Counted from the stretch's first letter, positions 30,980 through 44,752 are shown. The stretch is DNA of 64,000 nt from Poa pratensis (GCA_947311845.1 CAMZMU010000013.1:2331198-2395197), one strand, 5' to 3'. The notes: generated from the letters alone by a model not told the origin. Numbers and translations are program-made.

Positions 30980-31370
30980 TGTCAGGGACCATCTTCTCAA
31001 GCTCCTATATTGACAACCGTTGGATCAGGATCGGAGGTTCCTCAATGAAAGTTACCCTTTCGGGCAACTTTCCCTACTAAGTCATGTCTTTAAGTTTATT
31101 AACTATTTAGCACTGAGTGTGCTTAAGCTCTGTAATAAAGAACCTGCTAACTATCGAGGCTCTCGGTCGGTATATAAGGCCGGGGAGTGGGTGGATGGGT
31201 GGCTCGATATGAGAAAACCCTAAATTCTATCCGTTCTTCCTTGTTTTGTTTATCTGTACCTACTTTCTTGCACCTTTACCTATCTGTTCTTCCTTTACCT
31301 GCAATTTATCCTTCTAGTTTTTGTTAGGAATCCTTCCTTTTGATGCTTAGCCACCGTTGGAGTCTTGACA
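30980..31370 (+). repeat. 5' LTR of the Reina-like element
   Basis: 391 bp, TGTCAGGGACC to GTCTTGACA. It contains a TATATAAGG promoter-like site (31172 region) and CTGTAATAAAG (31132 region), possible TATA and poly(A) signals. Confidence 0.9.
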
Positions 31371-31537
31371 ATTGGTAACCAGAGCTAGGTTTAGCCACAC
31401 ATTTTTTTCTCCACCCCGGGTTTCTCGATCATCTTGATTCGAGTGTGAAATTCCCAAGTTTCGTCAGATCTGGAAGCGGCGAGATCTTCAAGTTCGTGCC
31501 GCCGTCGAATTCTCCAAAAAAGTCGCCTTTATCCACC

Positions 31538-32735
31538 ATGCCGGTGCGTACAAGGTCGCAGGAGGCGCTCGACATGGCCGACGAAGAGGCGGCGCTGTTG
31601 GCAGCGGCCGAAGAACAAGCAAGAGTAGAGGAGGAAATTGCTCGCCGTCTGCCGCGTGAGGTCATCAACATCACGAGGCGATTGGACAGGCAACAACAAT
31701 CAGTCGACGAAATCAATGGTAATATCAACAACCTTACTGAGATGGTGGCTCAATTGGTGATGAATTCCACTGCATCTGATCCGTCGCAGCAGCTGTATCC
31801 ACAGACAAATCGTGGATCGAATCTGTCCACCCCGCCTCAGCATCAACCACAAACATCCCACACCACCCTTAGCCCCATCTTTGAGATCGAAACACCCACC
31901 TCAACCCCCAACATCCCACCTCAACCACACCCCAACCAGCTTCCGCAACCGAGATTTTCCAGAACACCGTCCCCCAACCAAGCTTCTTCGTCTTACACCC
32001 AAAATTCACAACCTTTGGTTCATCAAAACCAAATCCATGCCCAAACCAATCCACAAACTCACCCACACATGTACCAACCAACTTACTCACAACCTTTCAA
32101 CCCATACCAGAACCAATCGCAGCCACAGCCACCAAACACTTACTACCCGCCACAATATCAACCCAATTATCAGCCCTTACAGCCTTATCCTTACCAGCAA
32201 CAACAATATTACCAGCAACCCATGCCAATGCCACAATATACGTATGCCCAGCCACCACCAATATATGTTCCTCTGAATCAGTTAGGACAACAACCTCAGT
32301 CTATACTAGTCAGTCACATGATGTACAGAGACAGAGAACACCTCACGAAAGGCCCCAAGGTTATACTGTTCACAATCAGGAACCTCATATTAGAACACCA
32401 AGTATTGAATTGCCAATATTTTCTGGTGAGAATGCTGCAGGATGGTTGCTGTAATGTGAAGGAGTATTTGAGTTAGCTGGCATTAGCACTGATAGCAAGA
32501 TCAAGTGGGTGAATGCTCATATCAGGGCAAAGCAAAAACATGCTTAAAGAACTCAGTCCTGAATCTCCAATCTATTAGTTGGCAACAGTTCTGCACCTTG
32601 TTGTGTGAGAGGTTTCCTAGCCCAGGTGATGATGAATCAATGGAAATGTGCCAACAATTGAAACAAGTCAACTAAGTGGACAATTATATTGATCAGTTCG
32701 AAGACTGGATGACACCTATGAAGTGAGACCACAGT
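31538..32735 (+). pseudogene. gag of the Reina-like element
   Basis: The start MPVRTRSQEALDMADEE is followed by a Pro/Gln/Asn-rich low-complexity stretch (about 31780-32270). A gag core then continues in other frames: LPIFSGENAAGWL, a TAA soon after, FELAGISTDSKIKWVNAHI, and a C-terminal part near 32600-32710. Several stops and frameshifts break the core, so no functional nucleocapsid precursor can be made. The homologous role would be packaging of element RNA into cytoplasmic particles. Confidence 0.75.
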
Positions 32736-33149
32736 TACTTGCAAGAGGAATTCTTTCTTCTGCATTTCTTGAGCGGGCTAAAAGATTCCATTAGGCACGA
32801 CACCAAGTGCCACAAGCCTGCTTCCTTACGAGAGGCATACTGGTATGCCAGAAAACAAGAGCAGTCCCATCTGTGCAACAACAGAAAACAGGTCAATATC
32901 ATAGCAAATAGACCTGCCAACGCGGTTCCTCAGAACAGAAATGCAATAGCTAGGGAGTTCAGACCTAGAGTTGCTGTTGATAAGCCAAAGGAAAGGAAAT
33001 GTTGGTATTATCCCGAGCCTTGGTCTTATGGGCACAAGTGTAATGAGATGAAAAGCTTGCTTCATATCCTACAGTTGCAAGGACAGTCGGATGATGAACT
33101 TGAAGAAGCTGCTCCGACTGAGTTACAACAACAATAGTTACAACCCAAT

Positions 33150-33345
33150 GTGGTAGAACCACAAGTGGAGAATGGAAAAGAAGTTTATATGTCAATTTCA
33201 GAAACATCAATTAATGGATTGCCAACTGATGAAACTATGACTCTGCAAATAGTTATTGGTGGCATTCAGGCAATAGCATTAGTTGACTCTGGCTGTTCGA
33301 ATACTTTTATTGATCAAAATTCGCTATCAAATTGAACCTCCCTAC
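33150..33345 (+). pseudogene. Aspartic protease of the Reina-like element
   Basis: The frame contains IALVDSGCSNTFID; DSG is the retroviral-type protease active site that would cleave the polyprotein. A TGA at 33333-33335 ends the frame, and the continuation lies in another frame from 33332. Confidence 0.75.
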
Positions 33346-34822
33346 AAGAGCAACACAAACTAGAAAAGTGACTATAGCTGGTGGTGGTAACTTACTAACT
33401 GCAGCTGTGGTGCCTCAGTGTCCTTTCACCATCCAGAAGATTAAGTTCAATAGTGATTTCAGAGTCTTAGGCTTGAAGGGATATGATGTAGTGCTTGGCG
33501 TTTCTTGGCTTAAACAATACAGTCCAACTACATTTAATTGGGTGGATCGAACTCTGTCAATCACCAAGGAAGGTGTGCAACATACCTTCTCTGATTACTT
33601 GCAGATTCAGAAGAATCAACTAATATCTGCAAAACAATGTAATAAGATACTGAAAAAGGGTGCGTCTGGATATATGATTCAGCTGTTTCAGTTATCTCCT
33701 GAAGAAGAAGATACACTCGCTTCTGAACAGCAGGCAATACGGCAGCAAATTGAAGATCTTCTTAAAGATTTTCAGGACATATTTGAAGTACCAACTGGGT
33801 TACCTCCGCAGCGAGACTGTGACCATATAATACCCTTGAAAGAAGGATCAATACCACCCAATATCAGGCCTTATCGCATGCCACATAAACAGAAGAATAT
33901 TGTGGAAGAAATGATTAAGGAAATGCCAGCTTCTCAGGTGATCAGATACAGCCATAGTCCATATTCTTCACCAGCTTTGGTAGTAACCAAAAAAGATAAG
34001 ACATGGAGGCTATGTACTGATTTCCGACAGGTGAATGATCAAACTATTAAGAATAAGTACCCAATACCTGTGATTGAAGATCTGTTAGATGAGATACAGG
34101 GGGCATCTGTTTTCTCTAAACTAGATCTGAGATCAGGTTACCATCAGATAAGAATGCATCCAGATGATATAAGTAAGACAACATTTCGCACGCATTCAGG
34201 CCATTATGAGTATTTTATAATGCCCTTTGGCTTAACTAATGCCCCAGCAACATTCCAAGAGTTGATGAATACAGTTTTTGCCAAATATCTCAGAAAGTTT
34301 GTGCTTGTATTCTTCGATGACATACTGGTTTATAGTAAAAATCTGGAAGAACATGCCAGACACTTGAAAATTGTGCTTCAACTATTGCGATCTCATCAAT
34401 TGAAAGCAAAAAGATCAAAGTGCACTTTTTCAGCTCCTCAAGTTGAGTATCTGGGTCATATAATCACAGCTGAGGGAGTACAAACAGATCCAGCTAAAAT
34501 AAAGGATATTGTTGACTGGAAAACACCTACTAATGTATCTCAGCTAAGAGGAATTCTGGGAGCTGCTAGGTATTACAGACGATTCATTGAGGGCTATGCC
34601 ACAATCTGTAAACCTCTGCATGAAGCTCTTAAGAAGACAGGGTTCAAGTGGGGCCCTGAACAAGAACATGCATTCAAAAGGCTCAAGGAGGTTATGACTA
34701 CACCTCCTGTCTTAGCCTTGCTGGATTTCACATTACCCTTTGTTCTGAAGACAGATGCTTCTGGTGTTGGATTGGGGGCTGTTCTTTTCCAAAAAAGGCA
34801 GGCCACTAGCTTATTACAGTAA
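33332..34822 (+). pseudogene. Reverse transcriptase and start of RNase H, Reina-like element
   Basis: A long open frame covers the linker after the protease, RT motifs (SPYSSPALVVTKKD, LCTDFRQVN, SVFSKLDLRSGYHQI, PFGLTNAPATFQ, VFFDDILVYS with catalytic DD, EYLGHII) and the first RNase H motif (LKTDASGVGLGAVLF). RT copies element RNA into cDNA. The frame is lost near 34795 inside RNase H. This is the best-kept domain of the element. Confidence 0.9.
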
Positions 34823-35130
34823 AACGCTGGGAGTCCAAGCTCAAGAACAGTCCATTTATGAAAAGGAAGCTATGGCTATTCTGGAAGCCGTTCGCAAGTG
34901 GAGACATTATTTCCTCGGCCACAAGTTGATAATAAAAACAGACCAGAAGAGCTTGAAGCATCTTACAAGCCAGAGATTGCAAGAAGGTGTGCAACACAAG
35001 CCAATGCTGTAGCTGCTGGAGTTTGATTACTGCATCGAGTATAAAAAGGGTATTGAAAACTCTGTAGCTGACGCTCTATCTAGAAAGATAGAACACTATC
35101 ATAAGGACACTTGATATGCCATTTCAGCCA
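34795..35130 (+). pseudogene. RNase H C-terminal part of the Reina-like element
   Basis: After the frameshift the frame gives RPLAYYSK, YEKEAMAILEAV and IIKTDQKSLKHL, then TAG at 35010-35012 and a continuation ending ADALSRK. RNase H removes the RNA strand during replication; here the frame is broken twice. Confidence 0.8.
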
Positions 35131-35319
35131 TTGTTCCTCACTGGATTAAAGATGTTGAGAAATCTTATGAACATGATGAAAAATGCCAGCAGCTTAGACG
35201 GGAACTAGCACTCGACCCTAATAACCATGCTAAATATACACTGTCATCTGGAATCTTAAGGTACAAAAACAGGATTGTTATTGGTGAAAATTCAAAACTT
35301 TGTGATACCTTATTCCACA

Positions 35320-36253
35320 CATTTCATACATCTCCTATTGGTGGTCATTCCGGACAGAGAGTTACCCTGCATCGTCTGAAGCAATTATTCTTCTGGCCAC
35401 ATATGAAACAGTTTTGTGGCAACAAAAGTTTCTGAATGTCCAGTGTGCCAGCTATCAAAAGGAGAGCATGTTCAATACCCTAGATTATTGGATCCCCTCA
35501 ATATTCCCAAAATCAAATGGTCTGAAATTAGCTTAGATTTTGTGCAAGGTTTGCCAAAGTCTAGAGGGAAGAATGTTATTCTGGTAGTGGTGGACTGTTT
35601 AACGAAGTATGCTCACTTCTTACCCCTATCTCATCCCTTTACCACTCAACAAGTATCCAAAGTATTAATGGATAACATTCATAAACTCCATGGTTTGCCC
35701 CAGGCAATTGTCTCAGATAGAGATAGAATCTTTGCAAGCAAGTTCTGGCAGGAATTATTCACTGCTCTTGATGTGAAACTCAAGTTAAGCACATCATATC
35801 ATCCGCAGTCAGATGGGCAAACCGAAAGGGTGAATCAGTGCCTGGAGCAATATTTGAGAGCAATGGCTTTTCGTGAACCAAAAAAATGGATGGATTGGCT
35901 ACCTTCAGCCGAATGGTGGTACAATACAGCATATGACACGTCGCTTGAAAAAACTCCATTTGAAGCGTCGTATGGTTATGCTGCACCTCAAATTGGTGAA
36001 GTGTCTATCTCCTCTGAGCTCGATCCAAAACAGAGTGACTCACCAAGATCAACAAGACATGATGAAGGTTCTATAGGAAAATTTGCAGCAAGCACAAAAC
36101 AGAATTAAAAAATTCGCTGATCTAAAGAGAGTGGATCGACAATTCTCAGTAGGTGATCTCGTCAATCTCAGGATGCAACCTTACAGAGAAGCTGCATTAG
36201 GGCTTAGAAATGCTCTTAAGTTAACATCTAAGTTCTATGGACCCTTTCGGGTG
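35320..36253 (+). pseudogene. Integrase of the Reina-like element, split by the Copia insertion
   Basis: The His-His-Cys-Cys region spans a frame change (GGHSGQR, then CPVCQLSKGEH from 35430). The catalytic core has LDFVQGLP (first Asp), IVSDRDRIF (second Asp) and QTERVNQ (Glu), the DD(35)E residues. It continues to about 36253 (VNLRMQPYRE, FYGPFRVI), where the Angela-like element interrupts it; the rest resumes at 44434. Another frameshift lies near 36000-36085. Confidence 0.88.
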
Positions 36254-36258
36254 ATACA

Positions 36259-37916
36259 TGTTGGGAATCGTAGGCAGAAAACAAAATTTTTCCTAACAAC
36301 GATAACCATAAACTAGCCAGGATCTATTCTATGCAGATATACTATACGGAGGGGAACGGAATACATACCCTTGTAGACCGAAAGCGGGATTACGTTCCCG
36401 CACAAACGTTGACGATGAAGACGACGTAGCCGACCTCAAGGTCGTGTAGCGGAAGTAGACAGCTCCCAGCGCCAAACGATGGCGCCTTGCGGTTCCACAC
36501 ACGTACGGTGTGGATGACGACCTCCGGGCTCCAGATCCAGCAGAGCAGCGGAAGTGGAAGAGTGGATCTAGCAGCACGGCGGTGTGCATACCATAGAGAG
36601 ACTTCTCTCCACGTACGAAGCTCCGGAATCGGAACCCCGCTCAAGGTAGGAGAGAAGGAGAGAGGAACTTGTGTATTTTCAAAGGCAAAAGGGGTCCTAT
36701 ATTTATAGGAGGAGGGGGAGACCATCTCCCTTGCCTTCCCCATGTGGGACTATCCCACATGGGGTGGTGCGGCTCAATGGGGGCAGCCGGCCCTAGGTGG
36801 GCCCCATTTGGCCCATCTAGGATGGCTGCCCCATTTTCTCCCTTTTCTTTTTCTTTTCCCTTTTGGGATTTTCCCCTAATGGGCCTCTAAGGCCCATTTA
36901 GCTTTTAATGCCTTTTAAATTCGAAATTAATTAAAAAAAATGTATTTAATCACTAATAACGCTTATTAATATTAGATACATATTATTTAATTCATTCGGA
37001 CCCCGAAACATATTTCGTGGCCTCCGATCAATCATCGGACAATTACCGGAACACTTCCGGAGCTCCGGAACACTTCCGGAGTTCCTCTTTCTCATTCTCT
37101 CTAAATCCAATCTAATCGTCACCCACCCTTAAGTGTGTTACCCCACGGTTCGGGATCACTCCAGACATGATCGAGACTCTCTCTCTGATCAATCGACTAA
37201 CAGCGGAATCTGGATATCCATGATAGCCCCTGTGTGTCCACGAATGTCTCTTTATTCGTTTGAACCTGTAGACGTCCAGTTTCAAATCTCTTGCCTGGCG
37301 ATGCTTAGATTGTCGAGCGTCGTTCTCCGGTATCACATTTTACCGAGCTTGACCTCATCCTTGACAATCTATCTTTTCTCGTCTGTGATGTTACATCCCC
37401 GTGACCTAGTCACATGCTTGCAAGCTCATTAGATGTAATCTCACCGAGTGGGCCCAGAGCATCTATCCTGCTATGCGGATTGGCAATTCCCGCTATTGAT
37501 TACTCGCCCCGACTACTTCCTTCCAATACCCGAAAGTGTCACCCTTATTGTCGTGCGTATGAGACATGACGTTAGGTGCGATCAGCCGTATCTTTCAGAA
37601 GCAGCGACTTGATATAATCTCACGGTCTAAGATATGAAACTACGTTTCTATATTTTGGGTATGTCCATCAAATCATTCACCCAATGATATGACTCCGTTG
37701 TTAACCGGTTAATGCCCATGATCAGGAAACCTTGATCATCTGTTACACAACGGACTAGTCAAGTAGAGGCTACTAGGGACCTGGTTGTTTCTATACCACA
37801 CGTGTATTATGTTTCCGAGTAATACAGTTATAGCATGGTATTAAAACTTATTATGAACTATTGAGATATGACAATAAAATCTATTTATTAATTGCCTCTA
37901 GGGCATATCTCCAACA
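36259..37916 (-). repeat. 3' LTR of the Angela-like element (left on plus strand)
   Basis: 1658 bp. Compared with the other LTR it has an extra short copy of CTCCGGAACACTTCCGGAG near 37060-37080 and scattered substitutions. Confidence 0.92.
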
Positions 37917-38899
37917 GTCTCCCACTTGCACTAGAGTACCAATTAATCTAGTTTACAACTTGGTAAAAGCTTGACACCTATAGCATTATGGTGCATGCTC
38001 GTCTCGTGGAAGAGGTTGAGTCATCAGATCTTCCCGCATTGAGATCTGTATGTGCTTTGCAACACTTCTATGTCACCTAGTTTGACATCATCCCGTATCT
38101 TATGATAACGGTAAAATATATGTTTTGTCGATGGAGTGAGACTCTGAATTTCACGCAGCATGAGCCTTCTATTAAGGGAAACCAGTCATGCTCGGGAAAA
38201 CAGCACAATCCAATCACACTTGCTATTTCCGAAATAGCCATATATTTCTATACCTATGTAGATCATGCGACAATGCATTCATATGCAATTTCGCGAACTA
38301 ACCCTTCTATATAGTGCATTCATATGCAACTTCGCATCTAACCCTTTCTTCAAAACAAAGGACTTTTCCTGTATGAGATTTCTAGCCGTATGGGTTAGTG
38401 TCATAACTTGCATCATCGTAACCTTTTACGGCAAGTTATCCCTTCACTCTCACCCTATACCAGAAAACATATCCTTAGTTCTCTTTAGACACTGAAGGAT
38501 ATACTTAACGTTTGTTCATTGATCCATCCAGGGATCACTCTAGAACCCGTTCTTCAACCAAGAACTTGGGTCACACCAAGTCGAGCTTTCAGTATGATAG
38601 AATCTATGTCTGAGGCATAGAGGATGTCGGACATCCAGTTCTAACAACCATCACTGAAACGCCAAGACAATCTTAATATTTTAACCCAGTCATACAAGTA
38701 AGAACTTTTCTTCGCTTGTTCTATTCTGAAACATTTCAGAATCTTAACGTAGGACAATATTCCGACCTAATGTTATTAAGCCCCTTATGATCTATACGAA
38801 TTATAGATCTAAAGCCTAATACTCTAAACTTCATTCACAGAAAATTTAATCACTTAAATAATCATTCATACTTTACTAGAGGATCTGTATCATTCTCAA

Positions 38900-39700
38900 T
38901 ATGTCGTTACATATAAAATTTGGAATGACACCTAGCTCCCACTCAAATATGCCTTCCGCATATAAGACAAGGGAATTTACTTTTAGCTCCCACTCAAATA
39001 TGCCATTCACATATGAGATCAAGAAAAGCTACTTAGCTCCCACTCACTTCTTTATAAATGCAGGTTTCTTCAATTATTTTGGACGACTCCAAAATCCTTT
39101 GATCACATTATCAAAGTGAAGATTCCAGCTCCGATATGCTTGCTTCAGCCCATGAATGGACAACTGAAGTTTGCATACATGTCTAGCATCCTTAGGATCA
39201 ACCAAACCTTCCTGTTGTACCGATTACAACTCTTCCTTAATGTTGCCATTAGGGAACATGGTTTCTTTATCCCCTTATCAATTTCTTAATTGAAATAATT
39301 GCTAGAACAATCCTAAATAGACTAAGGCATCGCCACTTGAGACACAATCTCGTTGCGGTCAACTTTTGAATTCGTCAAAACTGTTTTATGACAAATCGAT
39401 CCTTATAGACGGTTGCCTTTCCGTCAGTGTCTATTTTCCATAAAATCCATTTACTCTCAATGGCCTGAATGCCATCAAGAAAATATACCTAAGTCATTAC
39501 TTAGTCATTGTACATGGATTTTATCTCGGATTACATATGGCTCATAGCCATTTCTCGGACTTAGGTTCACCATCGCTTCTTTGTAGTTCGTAGGTATTTT
39601 CATGTTCCATTAACATGACGTTTCATAACAAGATAGTCGTAGCACATGGTGCGAAACTATTCTCGTATGCCTACGATCTTAGTATGAGCTTAAGCATTAT
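38900..39700 (-). pseudogene. Decayed Copia pol (reverse transcriptase) remnant
   Basis: On the minus strand, frames near 39070-39230 give LSIHGLKQA and LHFDNVIKGFG, the Copia RT region after the catalytic motifs. Around 39560-39610 IPTNYKEAMV resembles the start of the RT domain. Stops and shifts are frequent, so no enzyme is possible. Similar decay fills the rest of 37917-42793, where no other domain was recognised. Confidence 0.6.
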
Positions 39701-42700
39701 GATCATTATCATTAGCTTTCTTTCATCTGTGGAGGACGATATCGGAACATTTCCGGTATCGGAACAATTTCCGTTGCGTCACTCTGATGTCTGGAGAGTA
39801 AGTTCATTAACTCCGTCCGCTCTACTTTCTTTCTCACTTATACCTTCGGACAAGAAACTATTTCTTTAGTAAGATATATTCCAGCAACGATTTTGCCTTC
39901 TTGTCGTGAGACACGTACCCAACTAATTCTTTAGGTACACTACAAAGATTTATCCATTTTAGGTTTGATCGTATCAAAACACTAAAACAACGAAACGACA
40001 ATCTAGGCTAAAAGCCATGCCATAACTCATATGGTATTGTCTCCATGGATTTAGATGGTTTCCTTCTATCTAAAGTGAATGTTTGTTCCTACCATACGAC
40101 TCTAATGATCACAACAATTCGATAAGAGATATAATTAATAACACACAATCCAATATGTGTGATTACGACGTTCTAACACACCATAACATTGTGGTGTTCC
40201 ATACGGCGTAATTTGTGGAACTCTTTTCACAAGTCTTCCAATGATATGCCAAACTCATAACTCAAATCCTCGTTCCCTCGATCTGTATCGTAGGAAATTG
40301 ATTATCTTGTTAAGTTTACTTTCCTACTTTACTTCTGAACTTTATTTGAATTTATCAAACTATTCAGACCAGCATTTCATTAAGCGGATGCCCATACATC
40401 TACTTAAATCAATCCTTGGTAAAGTTTACTAAATAATGATTTCCACTACACGTTGAAATACTTCATTGATCCACACACATCAATTATGTATGATATTTCA
40501 ATAAGTTATACGCCCGTTTCCTGAAAACGGTGTCTTAGTTATCTTGCAAGTGTCAGAAGATCAAAATCCAAAGACTCATAGATCCATCAGAATGGAGCTT
40601 CTTTATGCTTATAACTTTGACATGATTCAAACGTTAGTGCCACATGAATGTGGTGTCATTTTGGCATTAATATTATAAATGTATGAACTACTACCATCTA
40701 GATTAAAATAACAACATTCCATTCACGATCGGTGTATGATCATTTAAAGATATCGCTCATAAATGTAGGATAACGATTTATCACTAACAGATATGAATGA
40801 TTGTCTCGCAAGAGGGAGACACACTTATAATGATCATGTTAGCAAGCGATCAAATGGAATTTGTTCAAATCAAATTTGATCTAAATGGTAGATACAGAGA
40901 GAGTGTCTATGGCCATCACAACATATTCACAACATATTGCCTGCCATCATCAACACACATTGTCTCTTCATCCTTCCAAGCTTACTCAAGCAGAAAATCT
41001 TGTTTTCATAAAACATGACTAGTATCAAATCTTAGTCACTACTGCGAGTACTTGTTTAGGTAAAACATTCATAACTTGTATATCATATATATACCATTAT
41101 CATTGATGACTTCTCGGTGATCCGTTTCATCTTCTTGATTCATCAACGTAATCAAGAATTCATGAAGGTGAACGATTCCCCTTTCATGACATAGTCTATG
41201 ACAAACCATTTGCACCTGGCAACGTTGTCTGTCATCCAGTGATCGAGTTGAGCGAGGCGTCTCAATGTCATCAAATATGACCAAATGTCATCAAGTATGA
41301 CCAATGTCATCAAGCATGACTGCCACGTGCTCCTTTAATAAATGTTCTCTTCCATCTTGGTTGAGCAGAAAACCTGATTTACGGTGGATACAGATCAGCG
41401 ACCATTCGCGATCTGTGAACACGCACCCACAGTTTAATCTCAACGGCAGAGATCATAGCATACACTGGACTATAATGAAATCATCCGCACAAAACTCGAT
41501 AATCTGAATTATCTTTTGTCAGCGGAATCTCCGGTTTTATCTCCTAGCGGGTTTTGTATCGAATAGAGCTAAAAGGTTTGAAACAAGGAGTATCCTCAAG
41601 CTACGGTATGAAAATATGAAGTTTGGACCCAACTCTTTTAAGTTTCTCAAATCGCAGGAATGCGCCTAAGTTTAAAAGAGTATAGAAGAGGTTATCATCT
41701 ACAAAGGTTTTGCAAAGCAACAAGACTTTTGTTCATAATAAAATATGGGTTCAAGTTTTAAAATAAAACTAAGTTTTCAAAGTAAAACTAAGTTTTCAAA
41801 ATAAAACTACTAGAACTCCCACTCAAGACGAGTATCCCTCTCATCGTCTTAGTGATTACACAATCCCCATCCATTATACTATCCCCTTCGATCGGGCGGA
41901 TAGCATAACTTCAAAGGTAGACATCGTATATCAATCACATCATCGTATGTGACTCGTGCTTAACCTTTCGGTACTTGTGTTCCGAGGCCATATACTGGTA
42001 TATGCTAGGCTCGCCATAACACCCTTTGCCGTATATGCGTGTGCAACGTGGCTTACACCCACTGTATGCGAACGAAGAGACGAGTGTAGACGAAAGGGAT
42101 CGAAACCCCGAACGACGTACCCCGTAACGTAGAACTTTATTGGTGGTGCACGACAGAGGGAGAACACTATTATCGGAATTTTGGGAGGGATCATCTTATA
42201 TAACTACCGCCGTGTAACTAATATATATAGACATATATATATACACAATATAAGATGCACTCAATCTACATAACATCTAGTATGAAATGTAATGCGACAT
42301 GATATGGTCTCCTCCGCGACGGTGGTCTCCTTCGCGCCAACAGTTTAAAAAAATTTAATAAACCTACCTTGACCATATCACATTGCCCCTGCAAAATAAA
42401 GTTAGACGCTTCTACTTTATCTTTTGCATGTTTTACGTGGCTGCTAGGGCTTCCGCACAAGAACCGTTTCTTACCTACGAAAACAGCCACAACAGCGATA
42501 AGACAATTGTCTCTATTACACCCCTTTCGGGGCCCTCCATTGTAAATGCGATATCAACTATTGTAGGAGATACAGACACCCGCCAGCCACATATACGGTA
42601 CAAGCCATATGTCAGGTGTGGAACCAGTCTCGCGTAAGAGTACGCGTAAAGTCGGTCCGGGCCGCTTCATCCCACAATGCCGCGATATAAACAAGTACAC

Positions 42701-42793
42701 GCGAGAGGGTAACAAATGTAGAATCGATGCCCACATTCAACATGTGTTCTAACCGTACAGATATATCTACGCATAGATCGGCTCTGATACCAC

Positions 42794-44428
42794 TGTTGGG
42801 AATCGTAGGCAGAAAACAAAAATTTCCTAACAACGATAACCATAAACTAGCCAGGATCTATACTATGCAGATATACTATACGGAGGGGAACGGAATACAT
42901 ACCCTTGTAGACCGAAAGCGGGATTACGTTCCCGCACAAACGTTGACGATGAAGACGACGTAGCCGACCTCAAGGTCGTGTAGCGGAAGTAGACAGCTCC
43001 CAGCGCCAAACGATGGCGCCTCGCGGTTCACACACGTACGGTGTGGATGACGACCTCCGGGCTCCAGATCCAGCAGAGCAGCGGAAGTGGAAGAGTGGAT
43101 CTAGCAGCACGGCGGTGTGCATACCATAGAGAGACTTCTCTCCTCGTACGAAGCTCCAGAATCGGAACCCGCTCAAGGTAGGAGAGAAGGAGAGAGGAAC
43201 TTGTGTATTTTCAAGGCAAAGGGGTCCTATATTTATAGGAGGAGGGGGGAGACCATCTCGCTTGCCTTCCCCATGTGGGACTATCCCACATGGGGTGGTG
43301 CGGCTCAATGGGGGCAGCCGACCCCTAGGTGGGCCCCATTTGGCCCATCTAGGATGGCTGCCCCATTTTCTCCTTTTCTTTTTCTTTCCCTTTTGGGATT
43401 TTCCCCTAATGGGCCTCTAAGGCCCATTTAGCTTTTAATGCCTTTTAAATTCGAAATTAATGAAATAAAACATGTATTTAATCACTAATAACGCTTATTA
43501 ATATTAGATACATATTATTTAATTCATTCGGACCCCGAAACATATTTCGTGGCCTCCGATCAATCATCGGACAATTACCGGAACACTTCCGGAGTTCCTC
43601 TTTCTCATTCTCTCTAAATCCAATCTAATCGTCACCCACCCTTAAGTGTGTTACCCCACGGTTCGGGATCACTCCAGACATGATCGAGACTCTCTCTCCG
43701 ATCAATCGACTAACAGCGGAATCTGGATATCCATGATAGCCCCTGTGTGTCCACGAATGTCTCTTTATTCGTTTGAACCTGTAGACGTCCAGTTTCAAAT
43801 CTCTTGCCTGGCGATGCTTAGATTGTCGAGCGTCGTTCTCCGGTATCACATCTTACCGAGCTTGACCTCATCCTTGACAATTATCTTTTCTCGTCTGTGA
43901 TGTTACATCCCCGTGACCTAGTCACATGCTTGCAAGCTCATTAGATGTAATCTCACCGAGTGGGCCCAGAGCATCTATCCTGCTATGCGGATTGGCAATT
44001 CCCGCTATTGATTACTCGCCCCGACTACTTCCTTCCAATACCCGAAAGTGTCACCCTTATTGTCGTGCCTATGAGACATGACGTTAGGTGCGATCAGCCA
44101 TATCTTTCAGAAGCAGCGACTTGATATAATCTCAGGGTCTAAGATATGAAACTACGTTTCTATATTTTGGGTATGTCCATCAAATCATTCACCCAATGAT
44201 ATGAATCCGTTGTTAACCGGTTAATGCCCATGATCAGAAAACCTTGATCATCTGTTACACAACGGACTAGTCAAGTAGAGGCTACTAGGGACCTGGTTGT
44301 TTCTATACCACACGTGTATTATGTTTCCGAGTAATACAGTTATAGCATGGTATTAAAACTTATTATGAACTATTGAGATATGACAATAAAATCTATTTAT
44401 TAATTGCCTCTAGGGCATATCTCCAACA
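42794..44428 (-). repeat. 5' LTR of the Angela-like element (right on plus strand)
   Basis: 1635 bp. The adjoining GCTCTGATACCAC at 42781-42793 is the complement of the Met-tRNA primer site, which fixes the orientation of the element. Confidence 0.92.
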
Positions 44429-44433
44429 ATACA

Positions 44434-44752
44434 AAGAGTTGGCAATGTGTCTTACAAGCTACAGTTTCCTAAAGGCACTAAGCTTCATGATGTGTTCCAT
44501 GTTAATCAGTTAAAGAAGCATGTCGGTTCAGCTGCAGTTCCAAACCCGCTTCTTTCTGTCCTCATTTCTGAAGGCAAAATCAAAATAGCACCGGCTCACA
44601 TCCTGCAGGCATGACAGATACCTCGATCAGCAGGAGACTATGATATATCAGTGGACCAGTGGCTTATTCATTGGGAGAACCTCACAGCCGATGAAGCTAC
44701 CTGGGAGGACGTCAAATTCATTCGAGCTGCCTTTCCAGATTTCAAGCCTTGA
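44434..44752 (+). pseudogene. Integrase end and chromodomain of the Reina-like element
   Basis: Downstream of the Copia insertion the frame continues with FPKGTKLHDVFHVNQLKKH. After a TGA at about 44614 it gives the chromodomain-type end WLIHWENLTADEATWED, stopping after FPDFKP. A chromodomain fused to integrase marks chromoviruses and is thought to guide integration to particular chromatin. Confidence 0.8.

Larger units (their letters stand above)
36259..44428 (-). mobile_element. Ty1/Copia element, Angela/WIS/BARE-like, non-autonomous, nested
   Basis: LTRs are 36259-37916 and 42794-44428, with target duplication ATACA (36254-36258, 44429-44433). On the minus strand the LTR begins TGTTGGAGATATGCCCTAGA and ends GATTCCCAACA, as in the Angela/BARE group. 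A Met-tRNA primer site (TGGTATCAGAGC, minus strand) lies just inside the right LTR, and a purine tract (AGTGGGAGAC) just inside the left LTR. The 4.88 kb interior has no intact gag or pol, only decayed pieces. LTRs differ by about 2 percent plus indels by hand comparison, so insertion is younger than its Reina-like host. Confidence 0.92.

Noticed and set aside
31780..32280. Proline/glutamine-rich host protein
   Set aside because: It is the low-complexity middle of a Gypsy gag, between an LTR and RT sequence in the same orientation.
37112..37336. Small ORF duplicated at 43625-43849
   Set aside because: The pair lies at matching places in the two LTRs of one Copia element, so duplication is by LTR synthesis, not by selection.
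42781..42793. tRNA-Met gene fragment
   Set aside because: TGGTATCAGAGC beside an LTR is a primer-binding site, not a tRNA gene.
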